Shown here one piece after another: positions 46,652 to 55,526 of a stretch of 64,000 bases of DNA. The notes beneath the pieces are model-generated. The model searched no databases and was not told the DNA's origin. It saw only the letters and a program-made list of their open reading frames with translations. Position numbers and translations under genes: made by a program. Source of the stretch: CAZPQN01 sp964588795 (GTDB lineage Bacteria > Fidelibacterota > UBA2242). How positions within the stretch are numbered: position 1 is the stretch's first letter; every line of letters starts with the position of its first letter. The stretch lies in assembly GCA_964588795.1 (NCBI GenBank), contig CAZPQN010000008.1:1-64000 (forward strand), read 5' to 3'.

Positions 46652-47017
46652 ATGGAAAAGAAAAAAATACTGATTGTTGACGATGATGATTTAATCTGTG
46701 ATCTTTATGGTGATTTTTTTAAACAGAATGGGTATGCTGTTGAGATCGCCGCGACAGTCGATCAAGCCCTAAAAAAAATCCGGGAAGGCTTACCGGATAT
46801 TGTCCTCTCCGATATTGTATTACCCAAAAAGGACGGTTTTGCATTATACGATGAAGTACACTCCTATCGTCCCGATTTGCCCTTCATTTTCATGACGGGT
46901 TACGAGCATGACAATACCATCGCTACCAAGTTGGAGAAGTATCGGGTTAAGTGGTTCTCTAAACCGACCAAACTGGAAGAGGCCCTGGAAATCATCCGAT
47001 CCATAATCGGCAGTTAA
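46652..47017 (+). CDS. Single-domain response regulator
   Basis: 121-residue receiver only. Acidic cluster VDDDD at 9-13, phospho-acceptor D54 in LSDIVLPKKDG, switch Thr 82 in FMTGYE and Lys 104 in FSKPTK. It has no output domain, so it signals by protein contact or as a phosphate shuttle. ATG 46652 follows the transporter by 17 bases. No histidine kinase is in the window. Confidence 0.93.
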   Translation: MEKKKILIVDDDDLICDLYGDFFKQNGYAVEIAATVDQALKKIREGLPDIVLSDIVLPKKDGFALYDEVHSYRPDLPFIFMTGYEHDNTIATKLEKYRVKWFSKPTKLEEALEIIRSIIGS

Positions 47018-47026
47018 GTTTTGTAT

Positions 47027-47788
47027 TTACGCGCTACGCCGGACATGCCGTCGGATTAATTTGACGGCAAGGTCCAATCCATACTCAGCGATTAATTTTT
47101 TTACGAGACGAGCATTATCCTTTGTTCTGACGACAATATCAGCTGCGAACCGGCCAGTTGAATTTTTCCGGCAATCTGCCAGCGAAGTCAAGCGCTCAAT
47201 AAACGTTTCATCGAGCAAGGTGTGGGTGGTTTCAAAATTGAAGCAGCGTAATTTGATTAACTTCGAAATGATCATATCAGGGACGAATCCCTGCCAGTTT
47301 GGCGGATGAGCCGGATAGCCGTCCAGTTGTTTTGAAAAGATGTCATATCCGCGTCGTGAATAGACCTGTGCTAAATAACGCATCAGATTAAATTGGTCAT
47401 GTTTGAAACGCGTCGGCAGCAGTGAACGCCGTAAAGCGTTGACGATACGGGCATGTAAAACCTTCAGATCGAAAGGTTTAGTGATATAATCATCAGCGCC
47501 GGTTAATAACCCGCTGACTTGGAATTCGGTAGAGCTTTGTCCGGTCAGCATGATCACCGGAATGAAGGTGGTAATTGGTTGTTTTTTTAGATTATTTAAT
47601 ATGGTCAGACCGTCGACATCCGGGAGATTAATATCCAGTATGATAAGATCGGGTTCCTCGCTCAAAGCCAACGCTGTTGTCTGTCTCCCGGAAATGGAAG
47701 AGACGATTTTGTATTTATACTGTGATAAAAATTCGGTGACCAGTTCGATAATGGAAACGTCATCGTCAATGAGAAGGATTTTGCGCAT
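47027..47788 (-). CDS. Response regulator with C-terminal nuclease-fold-like domain
   Basis: 253 residues. Receiver at 1-120 with DDD 8-10, D52 in LILDINLPDVDG, T82 and K104. Residues 135-245 are not a usual output domain: DGYPAHPPNWQGFVPDMI (P170, D171) and FNFETTHTL (E186) followed by ADIVVRTKDNARLVKKLI resemble a PD-(D/E)XK-like fold, in a form I recall from uncharacterised environmental proteins where the Lys is replaced. Convergent with the single-domain regulator at 9 bases distance. ATG 47788 on the minus strand. The family assignment of the C-terminal part is inference. Confidence 0.75.
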   Translation of the reverse strand: MRKILLIDDDVSIIELVTEFLSQYKYKIVSSISGRQTTALALSEEPDLIILDINLPDVDGLTILNNLKKQPITTFIPVIMLTGQSSTEFQVSGLLTGADDYITKPFDLKVLHARIVNALRRSLLPTRFKHDQFNLMRYLAQVYSRRGYDIFSKQLDGYPAHPPNWQGFVPDMIISKLIKLRCFNFETTHTLLDETFIERLTSLADCRKNSTGRFAADIVVRTKDNARLVKKLIAEYGLDLAVKLIRRHVRRSA

Positions 47789-47930
47789 TTTATATATCCA
47801 TCACTGTATAAGAAAATATAAGGACAATTCCGCCGAACAGACAAGGAATAATTCGAACGTTGTAACCAATTTCTTAGGTCCATGTTCTAGCCAATTGAAA
47901 AAAATAATTGACAGGTTTGCAGATTCTTCT

Positions 47931-47959
47931 TTGATTATTGGCATAAAATTTGTTATATT
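47931..47959 (+). promoter_or_regulatory. Sigma-70-like promoter in the gene-free stretch
   Basis: TTGATT at 47931-47936, 17-base spacer, TATATT at 47954-47959. A further TTGACA stands at 47908-47913. No plus-strand gene follows before 53790, so this drives either an RNA or nothing. Confidence 0.4.
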
Positions 47960-47965
47960 ACCAGC

Positions 47966-48130
47966 GATTTTTGAACATAGCGAAAACAACGGAAATGCAA
48001 TAGATTTCCCCTCCCCCTCCCCGGATGTGCCGTAATATCCCTCAAAATCCCCCTCTTAAATACGTTCGGGGAGGGAATCCTCAGCAATCCTTTCAACATA
48101 AATGAAGCCGCTCATCGAGCGGCTTTTTTG
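47966..48130 (+). ncRNA. Candidate small RNA between promoter and terminator
   Basis: The 344 bases 47789-48132 have no ORF worth calling. A promoter (47931-47959) and a terminator (48105-48130) on the plus strand enclose about 165 bases with a perfect 9-base pairing CCCTCCCCG (48015-48023) with CGGGGAGGG (48067-48075) around a 43-base loop. The pyrimidine-rich run 48005-48022 could also contact Shine-Dalgarno sites. No known RNA family was recognised; it does not match 6S or tmRNA by eye. Confidence 0.35.
48105..48130 (+). terminator. Intrinsic terminator, plus strand
   Basis: AAGCCGCTC and GAGCGGCTT form a 9-base stem around ATC (stem core 48107-48123), followed by a T-rich run TTTTTTG from 48124. 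It points along the plus strand, opposite to both flanking genes; on the minus strand the downstream T content is weak. Confidence 0.75.
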
Positions 48131-48132
48131 TT

Positions 48133-49824
48133 TTACATTGCGATCGGATATGATGGTCGGATGTCAATCGGCAAGTCGGCAAGTTGACTGACGAGTTTTG
48201 CCATCAACGGGGTCATGACCCGATACTTTGTAATCATTTGCTCAGCCGCCTGGTAGTCACCCCGCGCTTCAATTAACAATAACTCCTGAGCGAGATCACG
48301 TAGACCGGATTCCAAAGCTGTTTGATTTAAATCGAGCTTGCCTTTCGGATCGGTGAAGAAAGCACCTTTTTCGATGAGGTAATTGAACTGAATTGCAACT
48401 CCGCCCCCGTGAGCTTCATTGATTCCGAAACGGATGGAGCGAAACATACCACCCAGATAGCTCGCGAGTGTCGAATATTTTGATTCTTTGAGAAAAATTC
48501 CCTTGTCAATCAGGTAAAGATTGGTAAATAATCCAACAACGTCAGCTTTGCACTCCTCAATTGTTGAGTATAAATCTTTCAGCTCTTTGCTAACGGTGGT
48601 TTCGCGCCCGTCGGCGGTTTTCAAGACTCCGGGGCCCAGCCCGTGGCAAACTTCATGCATCAGGACATGTGTGAAATAAGCATCAAAGGTGACCTGCTGT
48701 AGAGGTTGCTTAGCCAGGATGCGATTGACGATGGGAATCCAGCATTTTTCATATTTAGCCTGGGCAATATTTTTCAGCATGACCTTTTTAGAGCCTTTAG
48801 CCGTACGCACCCGCTCATCGTTAGGTAAATTAAATGCGGTAGTCTGAATACCAGCTTTGGTATCGCCCGCTGAAAACACCTCCTGAACGACCTTGACAGG
48901 TGAGATTTTACCCCGGCTGTAGTTCCGGTATTGGGGAGCCAATGGCAGGGCGGCTTCCAGCTCATTCAGGTATCGGGAAACGATCGCGAGTTTGGCACTC
49001 TCGGCGTGGTCTACCACGCAAATAAATGCTTCGTAAGCGGCTTTGTAGCCCATCAGTTTGTCTTCGTAAACTTCATAAGGCCCGATGACGACTTCCAGGT
49101 CGCCGGATAAATCCATCCAGGCCATATCACTTTCAAAATATTCATCGGTCATTAGATCATCTGCTCGCAGACGGAGGTATTTTTGCAGAGTCGGATCCTT
49201 AGACAGGTCAGCCGCTTCCCGCAATAAATTCACCAGCGCTCCGACCAAATCCGCGTACTCAACGTGATATGGCACGCCAATTAATTGCTGATCCTGACGC
49301 TTGACGACTGTGAAAGTACCCTCGAGCGCAGATTTTTGGTCGGGATGTTCCTTAATAAAGCTGTCCAGCTCTTCTTTGGTCAAATCTTCCGGATAGAAAC
49401 CAGCGCCGGCCGGTTTCGGTTTTTTATTGATAAATGGTCGGTCATCATCGAGACGATTCCAGGGACCGAACATAATATTAAACAATTCAAGATAGGGCGC
49501 ATTTTCCGGTTTCAGGTTTGTTTGTAAATAATCACTTAGTTCCGGATTAGTGACAGAGACCTGACGCAGGAACAATTGATCAATAATTCGCCCGGCCTCG
49601 ACTAAGCGTACCAGCACCTGGCGATCGTTCTCGGAAATCCCACCTAAATCGCACTTGAGTTCGACCGGCGCTAATTTATCCAGTTCGGCCTTTACATATT
49701 TCAAGGAAGATTTCGACTGCATCATTTTTTCTCCGCACTGAATCAGGGAAATACTTGCTAAAAAGATCACGGGTAAAATAGTCATGCATCTTTTTACCCG
49801 CGCGGGATTGATTAAAAACTGCAT
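48133..49824 (-). CDS. M49 (dipeptidyl-peptidase III)-like metallopeptidase, exported
   Basis: 563 residues. N-terminal hydrophobic segment (about 13-29) then Cys 30: a possible but irregular lipoprotein signal (LIQC). Zinc site by pattern: HEVCHGLGPG (about residue 390), a five-residue HExxH instead of the six-residue HEXXGH of most M49 enzymes, then EECKAD about 35 residues later. GINEAHGGGVAIQFNYL near 460 is also family-like. It would clip peptides in the periplasm. Start ATG 49824 has AAAGG upstream. Caldithrix-type DPP III enzymes with a five-residue motif are a known parallel. Some uncertainty remains on the exact family. Confidence 0.75.
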   Translation of the reverse strand: MQFLINPARVKRCMTILPVIFLASISLIQCGEKMMQSKSSLKYVKAELDKLAPVELKCDLGGISENDRQVLVRLVEAGRIIDQLFLRQVSVTNPELSDYLQTNLKPENAPYLELFNIMFGPWNRLDDDRPFINKKPKPAGAGFYPEDLTKEELDSFIKEHPDQKSALEGTFTVVKRQDQQLIGVPYHVEYADLVGALVNLLREAADLSKDPTLQKYLRLRADDLMTDEYFESDMAWMDLSGDLEVVIGPYEVYEDKLMGYKAAYEAFICVVDHAESAKLAIVSRYLNELEAALPLAPQYRNYSRGKISPVKVVQEVFSAGDTKAGIQTTAFNLPNDERVRTAKGSKKVMLKNIAQAKYEKCWIPIVNRILAKQPLQQVTFDAYFTHVLMHEVCHGLGPGVLKTADGRETTVSKELKDLYSTIEECKADVVGLFTNLYLIDKGIFLKESKYSTLASYLGGMFRSIRFGINEAHGGGVAIQFNYLIEKGAFFTDPKGKLDLNQTALESGLRDLAQELLLIEARGDYQAAEQMITKYRVMTPLMAKLVSQLADLPIDIRPSYPIAM

Positions 49825-49837
49825 TCGGTTTACCTTT

Positions 49838-52288
49838 CTATTTTAACATTACACATTTAGCTAACTGGCTCTGTTGTCCCATCCGGAATTGAAAAAAATA
49901 AATTCCGGAGGGCTGGCTAATTGGTTGCCAGCGAATGGTTTGGCGCCCAGGATTCAGATCAGTGAGCACGAAATGGTCCACCGCCTCACCATTCAGGTTA
50001 TAGACCGTCACTTCGAGGGGAGTCGTTCGGAACACATCAATTAAAAAACTTATGAAATTATTGAAAGGATTGGGGAAATGCCCGACGAGCGAAAACTTGT
50101 CGGCCTTGGAGTTAGCAGCAGCGGGAGCGACCCCGGTTTCAATAAAATTGAAGACAAAATCGTCGAGGTAGATCGTTCCGGTGTCTTTCTTAGTATCGGC
50201 AGTCTCAGCCAGATAGATTTTCGTCCACTTGATGGGGTAATTCAGCACTGCCGAAGGATTCGCCCAACTGGGGATGGCATCCTTTAGTTGGACTTCGATG
50301 CGCCGCCAAGAGTTCGTCCAGTCAACGCCGGGCGTCGCGGGGGTGAGGTCTACTAAAAATTTTTCATTGTCCCGGTCGGTGAACTCACTCCTTAACCAAT
50401 GTCCCCGACCGTCGCCATATACCCAGAGTTCGAAGGAAGTCGGTTCGCCAGATATGGGAATTGCACAGTTCAGGTAAAGTGCACTCGTCCCACCGGTTGT
50501 CAGGTAATAGTGAAGTTTACCGGATGTTGCTGGTGAAATATGCAGATTTGAGGCGAGGGTGAAACTGCATTGGGAAAGATCGACACGGGTGCCACTTAGC
50601 GACCATTGGGCGACAGAAGAGAAGTCGTCAAAGTTCAGCGAAGCGGAACCTCCAACCTGAACAATGACGCTGTCGGTGATATTGCGATACGATACTTTAA
50701 TGTAGCTATTGCCCCGGACCAAAGCGGTAAAAAGGCCGGAGGCAGAAATTGTTCCGACGCTATCCAGAACCGTCCAGGTGAAGTCACTTTGATTCAAGGG
50801 CACAATGTTTCCAAAACCTTCGTAAGCCGTAGCGGTCATCTGCTGTTGATCACCAACCTTCAGGACGACAACACTCGGTTCGATAATGATCTTGTTGACG
50901 GTGGTAACATGGACGCTGACTGAATCACGAATATCACCGACCGTAACCCAAACCCACCCGGAGCCTGTATCGGAAGCGGCAGAAAAGAGTCCGGTAGCGG
51001 TTATTGAGCCGATCGTAGAATCACAAGCCCAGGTTGCGGTACCAGCCGGCACCGCGACATTATTCCAGTATTCGTCAAAACCTGCTAATGCAAATTGTTG
51101 CTGTCGTTCGTACAGGAGGTAGTTCTGGCGGGGCGTAATGCGAAGATGATTCAGCGGAGAAGTTGGTGCGGTGCTGACCAGTAACAGGGCATTGGCAACC
51201 GATCTCTCACCGCCAGCATCCGAAGGGCTGTTTTTCACCTGGTTGCGCACCACCATAGTCGAAGAACCACCACCGTCAAGGTTCACGCCACGATAGACAT
51301 TCCATTCCAACATGTAATCCGCCAATTCGTAGAGCGACATGCCCACACTGAAGCCGGGTTGTCTCCCGTCTACTACAAAAAAGTAGAGCTTCGTTGTATC
51401 CTGATTAAAACCCACTGCCGTCCGCGGATGTCGATCGGTGGAAAAACTGCCGTCCGGTACATCTCTTATACCGTTTCTGATTATGGTTGGATTGCCCCCG
51501 ATCAGTTCACGGATGGGTTGCGTGACAGGTGTTAATTGCATAAGCATGCGAATCGTGTCTCCTACGAAACAATACAGGTCAAGATAATCCTTCATCGTCC
51601 CATGCCCGGATAAAATCACGCCATTTTTCGGGATCAAGTTATTTCCGTGACCGGTCGCTCCGATGCTGTCTTTGGCAGTCACGACCAATGTTATGGTATC
51701 ATTGACGATGGGATTCGTAATGTAGTGCGTGGTGATTTCGGTACCATAATAGTTGGTCTGAGTACGGTCGCCGAAAAATTTATTGTAGACAATGAGTTGG
51801 TTTTCACCGCGGGCTTCGTTGATGCCGTGAATAGTGGCGGGGAAATTGTCTTCCGATAATAATTTACCGGTAAAAGATGTGACTGCAATGAAAAGTTCAT
51901 CAAGCTGCGCACAGCCAAAAACCTCACGGGCAATAGGTCGGTTGAGTAACACTCCTTCACAGACCTGAGCATTGGTCGGAATTCCTCCGGAAAGATAGAA
52001 ATCGCCGTTGATCGCACCGACGACGCGGTGCCCTTCCTGATCATGGCGCTTGGCCATCGCCGAGGTCTTTTCATAGCCAGCCAGCAGATCGTTGGCTTTG
52101 GCGGTCTGAAGGTGCAACCAAGGATTAGTCAGGTCAATTTCCAGCACTTGGAAATGCCAGGGTCCGGCCACACGATATTCATGATGGTGTATGACTCCGG
52201 GTCCGACTGGTGTACTTTCCCGGATGTCCGCAAAACCTAAGTGTAAAAAACTCAGGCTAGTCAGTACAAAAAGACATTTTTTCCGCAT
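49838..52288 (-). CDS. Secreted NAGPA-like phosphodiester glycosidase with Ig-like domains and T9SS-like tail
   Basis: 816 residues. Signal peptide (1-20); NAGPA/DUF2233 catalytic-type domain (about 30-390) with GAINGDFY, HPRTAVGF and GVNLDGGGSSTMV; two bacterial Ig-like segments (about 400-560); a carbohydrate-binding-like beta domain (about 565-725); and a C-terminal NPFNNFISFLI ... NLNGEAV ... SGIYFFQF sorting tail (about 735-816). The family includes enzymes that remove blocking sugars from phosphodiesters; exopolysaccharide roles are common in bacteria. It is 13 bases upstream of the M49-like gene and probably co-transcribed. Confidence 0.88.
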   Translation of the reverse strand: MRKKCLFVLTSLSFLHLGFADIRESTPVGPGVIHHHEYRVAGPWHFQVLEIDLTNPWLHLQTAKANDLLAGYEKTSAMAKRHDQEGHRVVGAINGDFYLSGGIPTNAQVCEGVLLNRPIAREVFGCAQLDELFIAVTSFTGKLLSEDNFPATIHGINEARGENQLIVYNKFFGDRTQTNYYGTEITTHYITNPIVNDTITLVVTAKDSIGATGHGNNLIPKNGVILSGHGTMKDYLDLYCFVGDTIRMLMQLTPVTQPIRELIGGNPTIIRNGIRDVPDGSFSTDRHPRTAVGFNQDTTKLYFFVVDGRQPGFSVGMSLYELADYMLEWNVYRGVNLDGGGSSTMVVRNQVKNSPSDAGGERSVANALLLVSTAPTSPLNHLRITPRQNYLLYERQQQFALAGFDEYWNNVAVPAGTATWACDSTIGSITATGLFSAASDTGSGWVWVTVGDIRDSVSVHVTTVNKIIIEPSVVVLKVGDQQQMTATAYEGFGNIVPLNQSDFTWTVLDSVGTISASGLFTALVRGNSYIKVSYRNITDSVIVQVGGSASLNFDDFSSVAQWSLSGTRVDLSQCSFTLASNLHISPATSGKLHYYLTTGGTSALYLNCAIPISGEPTSFELWVYGDGRGHWLRSEFTDRDNEKFLVDLTPATPGVDWTNSWRRIEVQLKDAIPSWANPSAVLNYPIKWTKIYLAETADTKKDTGTIYLDDFVFNFIETGVAPAAANSKADKFSLVGHFPNPFNNFISFLIDVFRTTPLEVTVYNLNGEAVDHFVLTDLNPGRQTIRWQPISQPSGIYFFQFRMGQQSQLAKCVMLK

Positions 52289-52319
52289 ACCGGTTACCCT
52301 TTCAGAAAATAAGACTGCC

Positions 52320-53570
52320 TTATAAATATTTTTCTACCCAAATTTGAAGCAGGTGAATGATAGTCTCGATGGCTTTTTGTATATCCTGCACCGCGATCCA
52401 TTCGCGCTTGCTGTGGAAATTATGCCCTCCCGTGAAAATGTTTGGCGTCAGCAATCCCATGAAACACAGCTTGGCTCCATCCGTTCCACCACGAATCATG
52501 TGGGTCTGAGGGGTCAGTCCGGCGCGACGCACGGCTTCCAGGGCGTACTCGACTACCTGGGGATATTCGGCGAGCTTGACGAGCATGTTTTTGTAGGATT
52601 CCTTAATCTCAAGATCGACACGTGCACGAGGGTGTTTTTGAGCGATTTCGTTCCGAATTGCCTCCAATCGCTCTGCACGAGTCTGGAGGCCGGTCTCGGT
52701 GAAATCGCGGATCAGGATTTTGATGGTGGTTTTCTCGACGCCACCCTCGATAACGTAGGGATGCAGGTAGCCTTCGCGTTTTTCAGTGGTTTCCGGGCTT
52801 GGCTCCTGATCTAACAAATTGACGATTTCCGCGGCGATTTTCAGGGCATTGACCATTTTATCCTTGGCATAGCCAGGATGGACGTTGATGCCGGTGATGA
52901 TGTAGGTTGCGGCGCTGGCGTTGAAGGTCTCGTTTTCGACTTCGCCGGGATTCTCGCCGTCAATAGTATAGGCAAAGTCAGCGCCGAATTTTTGTACATC
53001 AAAGTGCAGTGTACCGGCACCGACTTCTTCATCGGGAGTGAAGCCGACGCAGATTTTTCCGTGTCTGATTTCTGGATGGTGGACGAGATAGTCCAGAGTG
53101 CTCATGATCTCCGCGATTCCGGCTTTATCATCGGCACCGAGCAAGGTGGTCCCATCAGAAGTTATAATATCGTTCCCAATGTGGTTCATTAGCGCCGGAT
53201 TTTCAGCGATATTTAACACTACAGTCTGATCACCCGGCAGGAGGATATCTCCACCCTTGTAAGACTTGTGCCAGATCGGTTTGACATTGGCGCCTGATAC
53301 CTCCGGTGAGGTATCAAGGTGGGCAATTAATCCTACAGTGGGAATACGCTGAGCCTGATCAGGCGGAAGGTTTGACGGCAGAGTCGCCATGACGATACCG
53401 TAATCATCCATTCCGGCATCACTTAGCCCCAATTCTTTTAATTCCCTGACTAAAAGACGGGCTAAATCCTTTTGTTTTTCGGTGCTGGGGTAGCGCTCTT
53501 CGACCCCTTCTTGGGACTGCGTATCAATTTTGACATAACGGAAAAAACGTTCGAGCATTTGATTGACCAT
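52320..53570 (-). CDS. pepT: Peptidase T (tripeptidase)
   Basis: 416 residues from ATG 53570, preceded by AAAGGGTG; the frame is open for 19 more codons with no conserved content. M20 metallopeptidase with LIAHLDTSPEVSG, GTTLLGADDKAGIAEIM, FTPDEEVG, YTIDGENPGEVENETF and MIRGGTDGAKL, then GGHNFHSKREW, all as in PepT. It frees the N-terminal residue from tripeptides in the cytosol. Confidence 0.95.
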   Translation of the reverse strand: MVNQMLERFFRYVKIDTQSQEGVEERYPSTEKQKDLARLLVRELKELGLSDAGMDDYGIVMATLPSNLPPDQAQRIPTVGLIAHLDTSPEVSGANVKPIWHKSYKGGDILLPGDQTVVLNIAENPALMNHIGNDIITSDGTTLLGADDKAGIAEIMSTLDYLVHHPEIRHGKICVGFTPDEEVGAGTLHFDVQKFGADFAYTIDGENPGEVENETFNASAATYIITGINVHPGYAKDKMVNALKIAAEIVNLLDQEPSPETTEKREGYLHPYVIEGGVEKTTIKILIRDFTETGLQTRAERLEAIRNEIAQKHPRARVDLEIKESYKNMLVKLAEYPQVVEYALEAVRRAGLTPQTHMIRGGTDGAKLCFMGLLTPNIFTGGHNFHSKREWIAVQDIQKAIETIIHLLQIWVEKYL

Positions 53571-53587
53571 GTATTCACCCTTTACAT

Positions 53588-53617
53588 AAAATATTGCTAC
53601 TATGATAAAATAGCAAT
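53588..53617 (-). promoter_or_regulatory. pepT promoter overlapped by an inverted repeat
   Basis: On the minus strand TTGCTA (53616-53611), a 17-base spacer and TATTTT (53593-53588) precede the pepT start by about 18 bases. ATTGCTA and TAGCAAT (53593-53599, 53611-53617) form a perfect 7-base inverted repeat that covers the -35 element and the spacer end, as an operator would. Confidence 0.4.
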
Positions 53618-53789
53618 TATTCAGCACAATGTGTATATTTTATTGAAGAATGAGAATAGCGGAGCATTTTTGAAGATTCTGATTAAATCCGAATGTCAAA
53701 CCGAGTATGAGGCAAGATCAGTCCGTCAGGGGAGTGAGCGCATTTCTGTATTCAAAGGAATAGGGATAAGTTTGTAGCACGAGGGCACT

Positions 53790-54173
53790 ATGGACGAACA
53801 AGAACAAAGCTTAAACGAAGACCTGCAGCATTTTAAAACCGAACAAGAGAAAATCCGCAACATCATCGGACAAATCGGCGGACATGATTCGATTAAAAGA
53901 GATTGGTTTATCAATATCGTTTTTATCGTTGCCATCGTGGGTCTGGTTCTTTTTGACCTTTTTCGTCGGGTGTTTGATATCGAACTGTCTCTGCCGCCGC
54001 TTTTTTCATTAGAAATTGGTATACTGCTTATCTCGCTGAAAATTATCTGGATGCTGTATAAACAGACCAAAGTTGAACATTTCCAGTTCTGGATACTAAG
54101 CTCGATAGAATTCCGTCTGAATGATTTGACCAGACGACTGCAGAAAATCCAGGATTTCCTGAAAAATGAGTAA
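53790..54173 (+). CDS. Small coiled-coil membrane protein, unknown family
   Basis: 127 residues: a charged helical N-terminus (about 1-35; EQEQSLNEDLQHFKTEQEKI, likely coiled coil), two membrane helices (about 48-66 and 73-93), then a charged helical end (SIEFRLNDLTRRLQKIQDFLKN). I recognise no family. ATG 53790 is preceded by GAGGGC. The glycosylase gene begins six bases after its stop, so the two are one unit. The shape recalls spacer or sensor-tether proteins but nothing supports a function. Confidence 0.6.
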   Translation: MDEQEQSLNEDLQHFKTEQEKIRNIIGQIGGHDSIKRDWFINIVFIVAIVGLVLFDLFRRVFDIELSLPPLFSLEIGILLISLKIIWMLYKQTKVEHFQFWILSSIEFRLNDLTRRLQKIQDFLKNE

Positions 54174-54179
54174 ATCTCA

Positions 54180-54611
54180 ATGCGACTCTGGACTCTTCAT
54201 CCGCAATATTTAGATGCCAAGGGCCTTGGCGCAGTCTGGCGGGAAGCGCTGCTTGCCCGACAGGCGCTATCAAACAGAACGAGCGGGTATCGCAATCATC
54301 CGCAACTGGAACGTTTTAAAGCAGTGGGGCATCCGGAAGCCGCAATCAACTTGTACTTAACAGGGATTTGGGAAGAAACTCATCGGCGAGGCTACCATTT
54401 CGATCGGGGAAAAATTAAATCCGATTTGCACCACGTGACCATCACCGAAACCAAAGGGCAGTTGTTGTTTGAATGGCAGCACTTACTCAGCAAATTGCAG
54501 AGACGGGCGATTGCACGGTACCATGAATTAAAACATATCCAGCAACCTCTGCCCCATCCGCTGTTCTGCATCATTCCGGGTGCGGTCAGAATCTGGGAGA
54601 AGGGAGCGTAA
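54180..54611 (+). CDS. Pyrimidine-dimer DNA glycosylase/endonuclease V-family protein
   Basis: 143 residues matching the bacterial Pyr_excise pattern: MRLWTLHPQYLDAKGL at the very start, LLARQAL, NHPQLERFK, and a middle segment LHEE-like region replaced here by WEETHRRGYHFD. Family members of T4 endonuclease V type cut DNA at ultraviolet-induced dimers; many short bacterial ones remain untested. It sits between a small membrane protein and the SMP-30 gene, both within a few bases. Confidence 0.75.
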   Translation: MRLWTLHPQYLDAKGLGAVWREALLARQALSNRTSGYRNHPQLERFKAVGHPEAAINLYLTGIWEETHRRGYHFDRGKIKSDLHHVTITETKGQLLFEWQHLLSKLQRRAIARYHELKHIQQPLPHPLFCIIPGAVRIWEKGA

Positions 54612-54612
54612 T

Positions 54613-55524
54613 ATGATTCGTAACGGACTGATTAAGGTATTAATTGCTCTTCTTGTCGTTGTTTTTATCATTTTTTTACCACAGAAAATTTACAAACCTC
54701 CACAATGGGAAAAGGTCGCGGATGGTCTCGAATTCCCCGAAGGTCCGGCGTGGGATGGCGTAGGGACACTTTTCGTTTCTGATTGCTACGGTAAATGGAT
54801 TGCACAGATTTATAACAACAAAATCGACACCTTATTGACGTTCGGAGCAAATACTGGTCAAGGCAACAATCCTAACGGGCTATGTCATTTTCGCGGCGCG
54901 TTGTACATCTGCGATTTTGGGCAAGGTCAAATCCTGAAGTACACCGATAAAAATCTAATTCAGCCCGTCGCTTCCGGCATCCAGGGACGGCGATTTAATC
55001 GTCCCAACGATCTGATAATCAGCGACGACAGTACATTGTATTTTACTGATCCAAATAGTTACGATTGCCAGCATCCCGACGGTTTTGTATATCGGGTTAA
55101 CCTAGGGAATGGTAGAGTTGAGCCGCTGATCAGCGGAATTGCTTATCCCAACGGTCTGGCGCTGTCCAATGATGGCAAATACTTGTTCATCAGTGAATCC
55201 GCCTGTCAGCAAATCCTTAAATTTGAACTTTCTGGAGACAGTGTAGGCAATAAGGAAATTTTTATCACCCTGCCTGGTGGAGATCCGGATGGTATCGAAT
55301 TTGACCGCGCAGGAAATTTATACGTCGCTCATTTCGGCGGTGGTTGCGTTTATGAAATCAATCCTCAGGGCGCAATCGTTCAACGCTGGGTAACTCCCGG
55401 TCGTAAACCCACCAATCTGGAATTCGGCGATCGGGATCGGCGGACGCTTTTTCTGACCGAAGTGGAAACGGGAGCGATATACCGAATGCGGCTGAAGACC
55501 AGAGGGAATAAACGGGGCATATAG
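54613..55524 (+). CDS. SMP-30/gluconolactonase-family protein, membrane-anchored
   Basis: 303 residues from ATG 54613 (AAGGGAG upstream), with an N-terminal membrane anchor (about 6-25). Six-bladed propeller with the metal-site residues of SMP-30 in order: EFPEGPAWD, NRPNDLIIS, YPNGLALS and GDPDGIEFD. It would hydrolyse lactones or esters on the periplasmic side. It starts one base after the glycosylase stop and the CDF gene begins two bases after its end. Confidence 0.88.
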   Translation: MIRNGLIKVLIALLVVVFIIFLPQKIYKPPQWEKVADGLEFPEGPAWDGVGTLFVSDCYGKWIAQIYNNKIDTLLTFGANTGQGNNPNGLCHFRGALYICDFGQGQILKYTDKNLIQPVASGIQGRRFNRPNDLIISDDSTLYFTDPNSYDCQHPDGFVYRVNLGNGRVEPLISGIAYPNGLALSNDGKYLFISESACQQILKFELSGDSVGNKEIFITLPGGDPDGIEFDRAGNLYVAHFGGGCVYEINPQGAIVQRWVTPGRKPTNLEFGDRDRRTLFLTEVETGAIYRMRLKTRGNKRGI

Positions 55525-55526
55525 CA

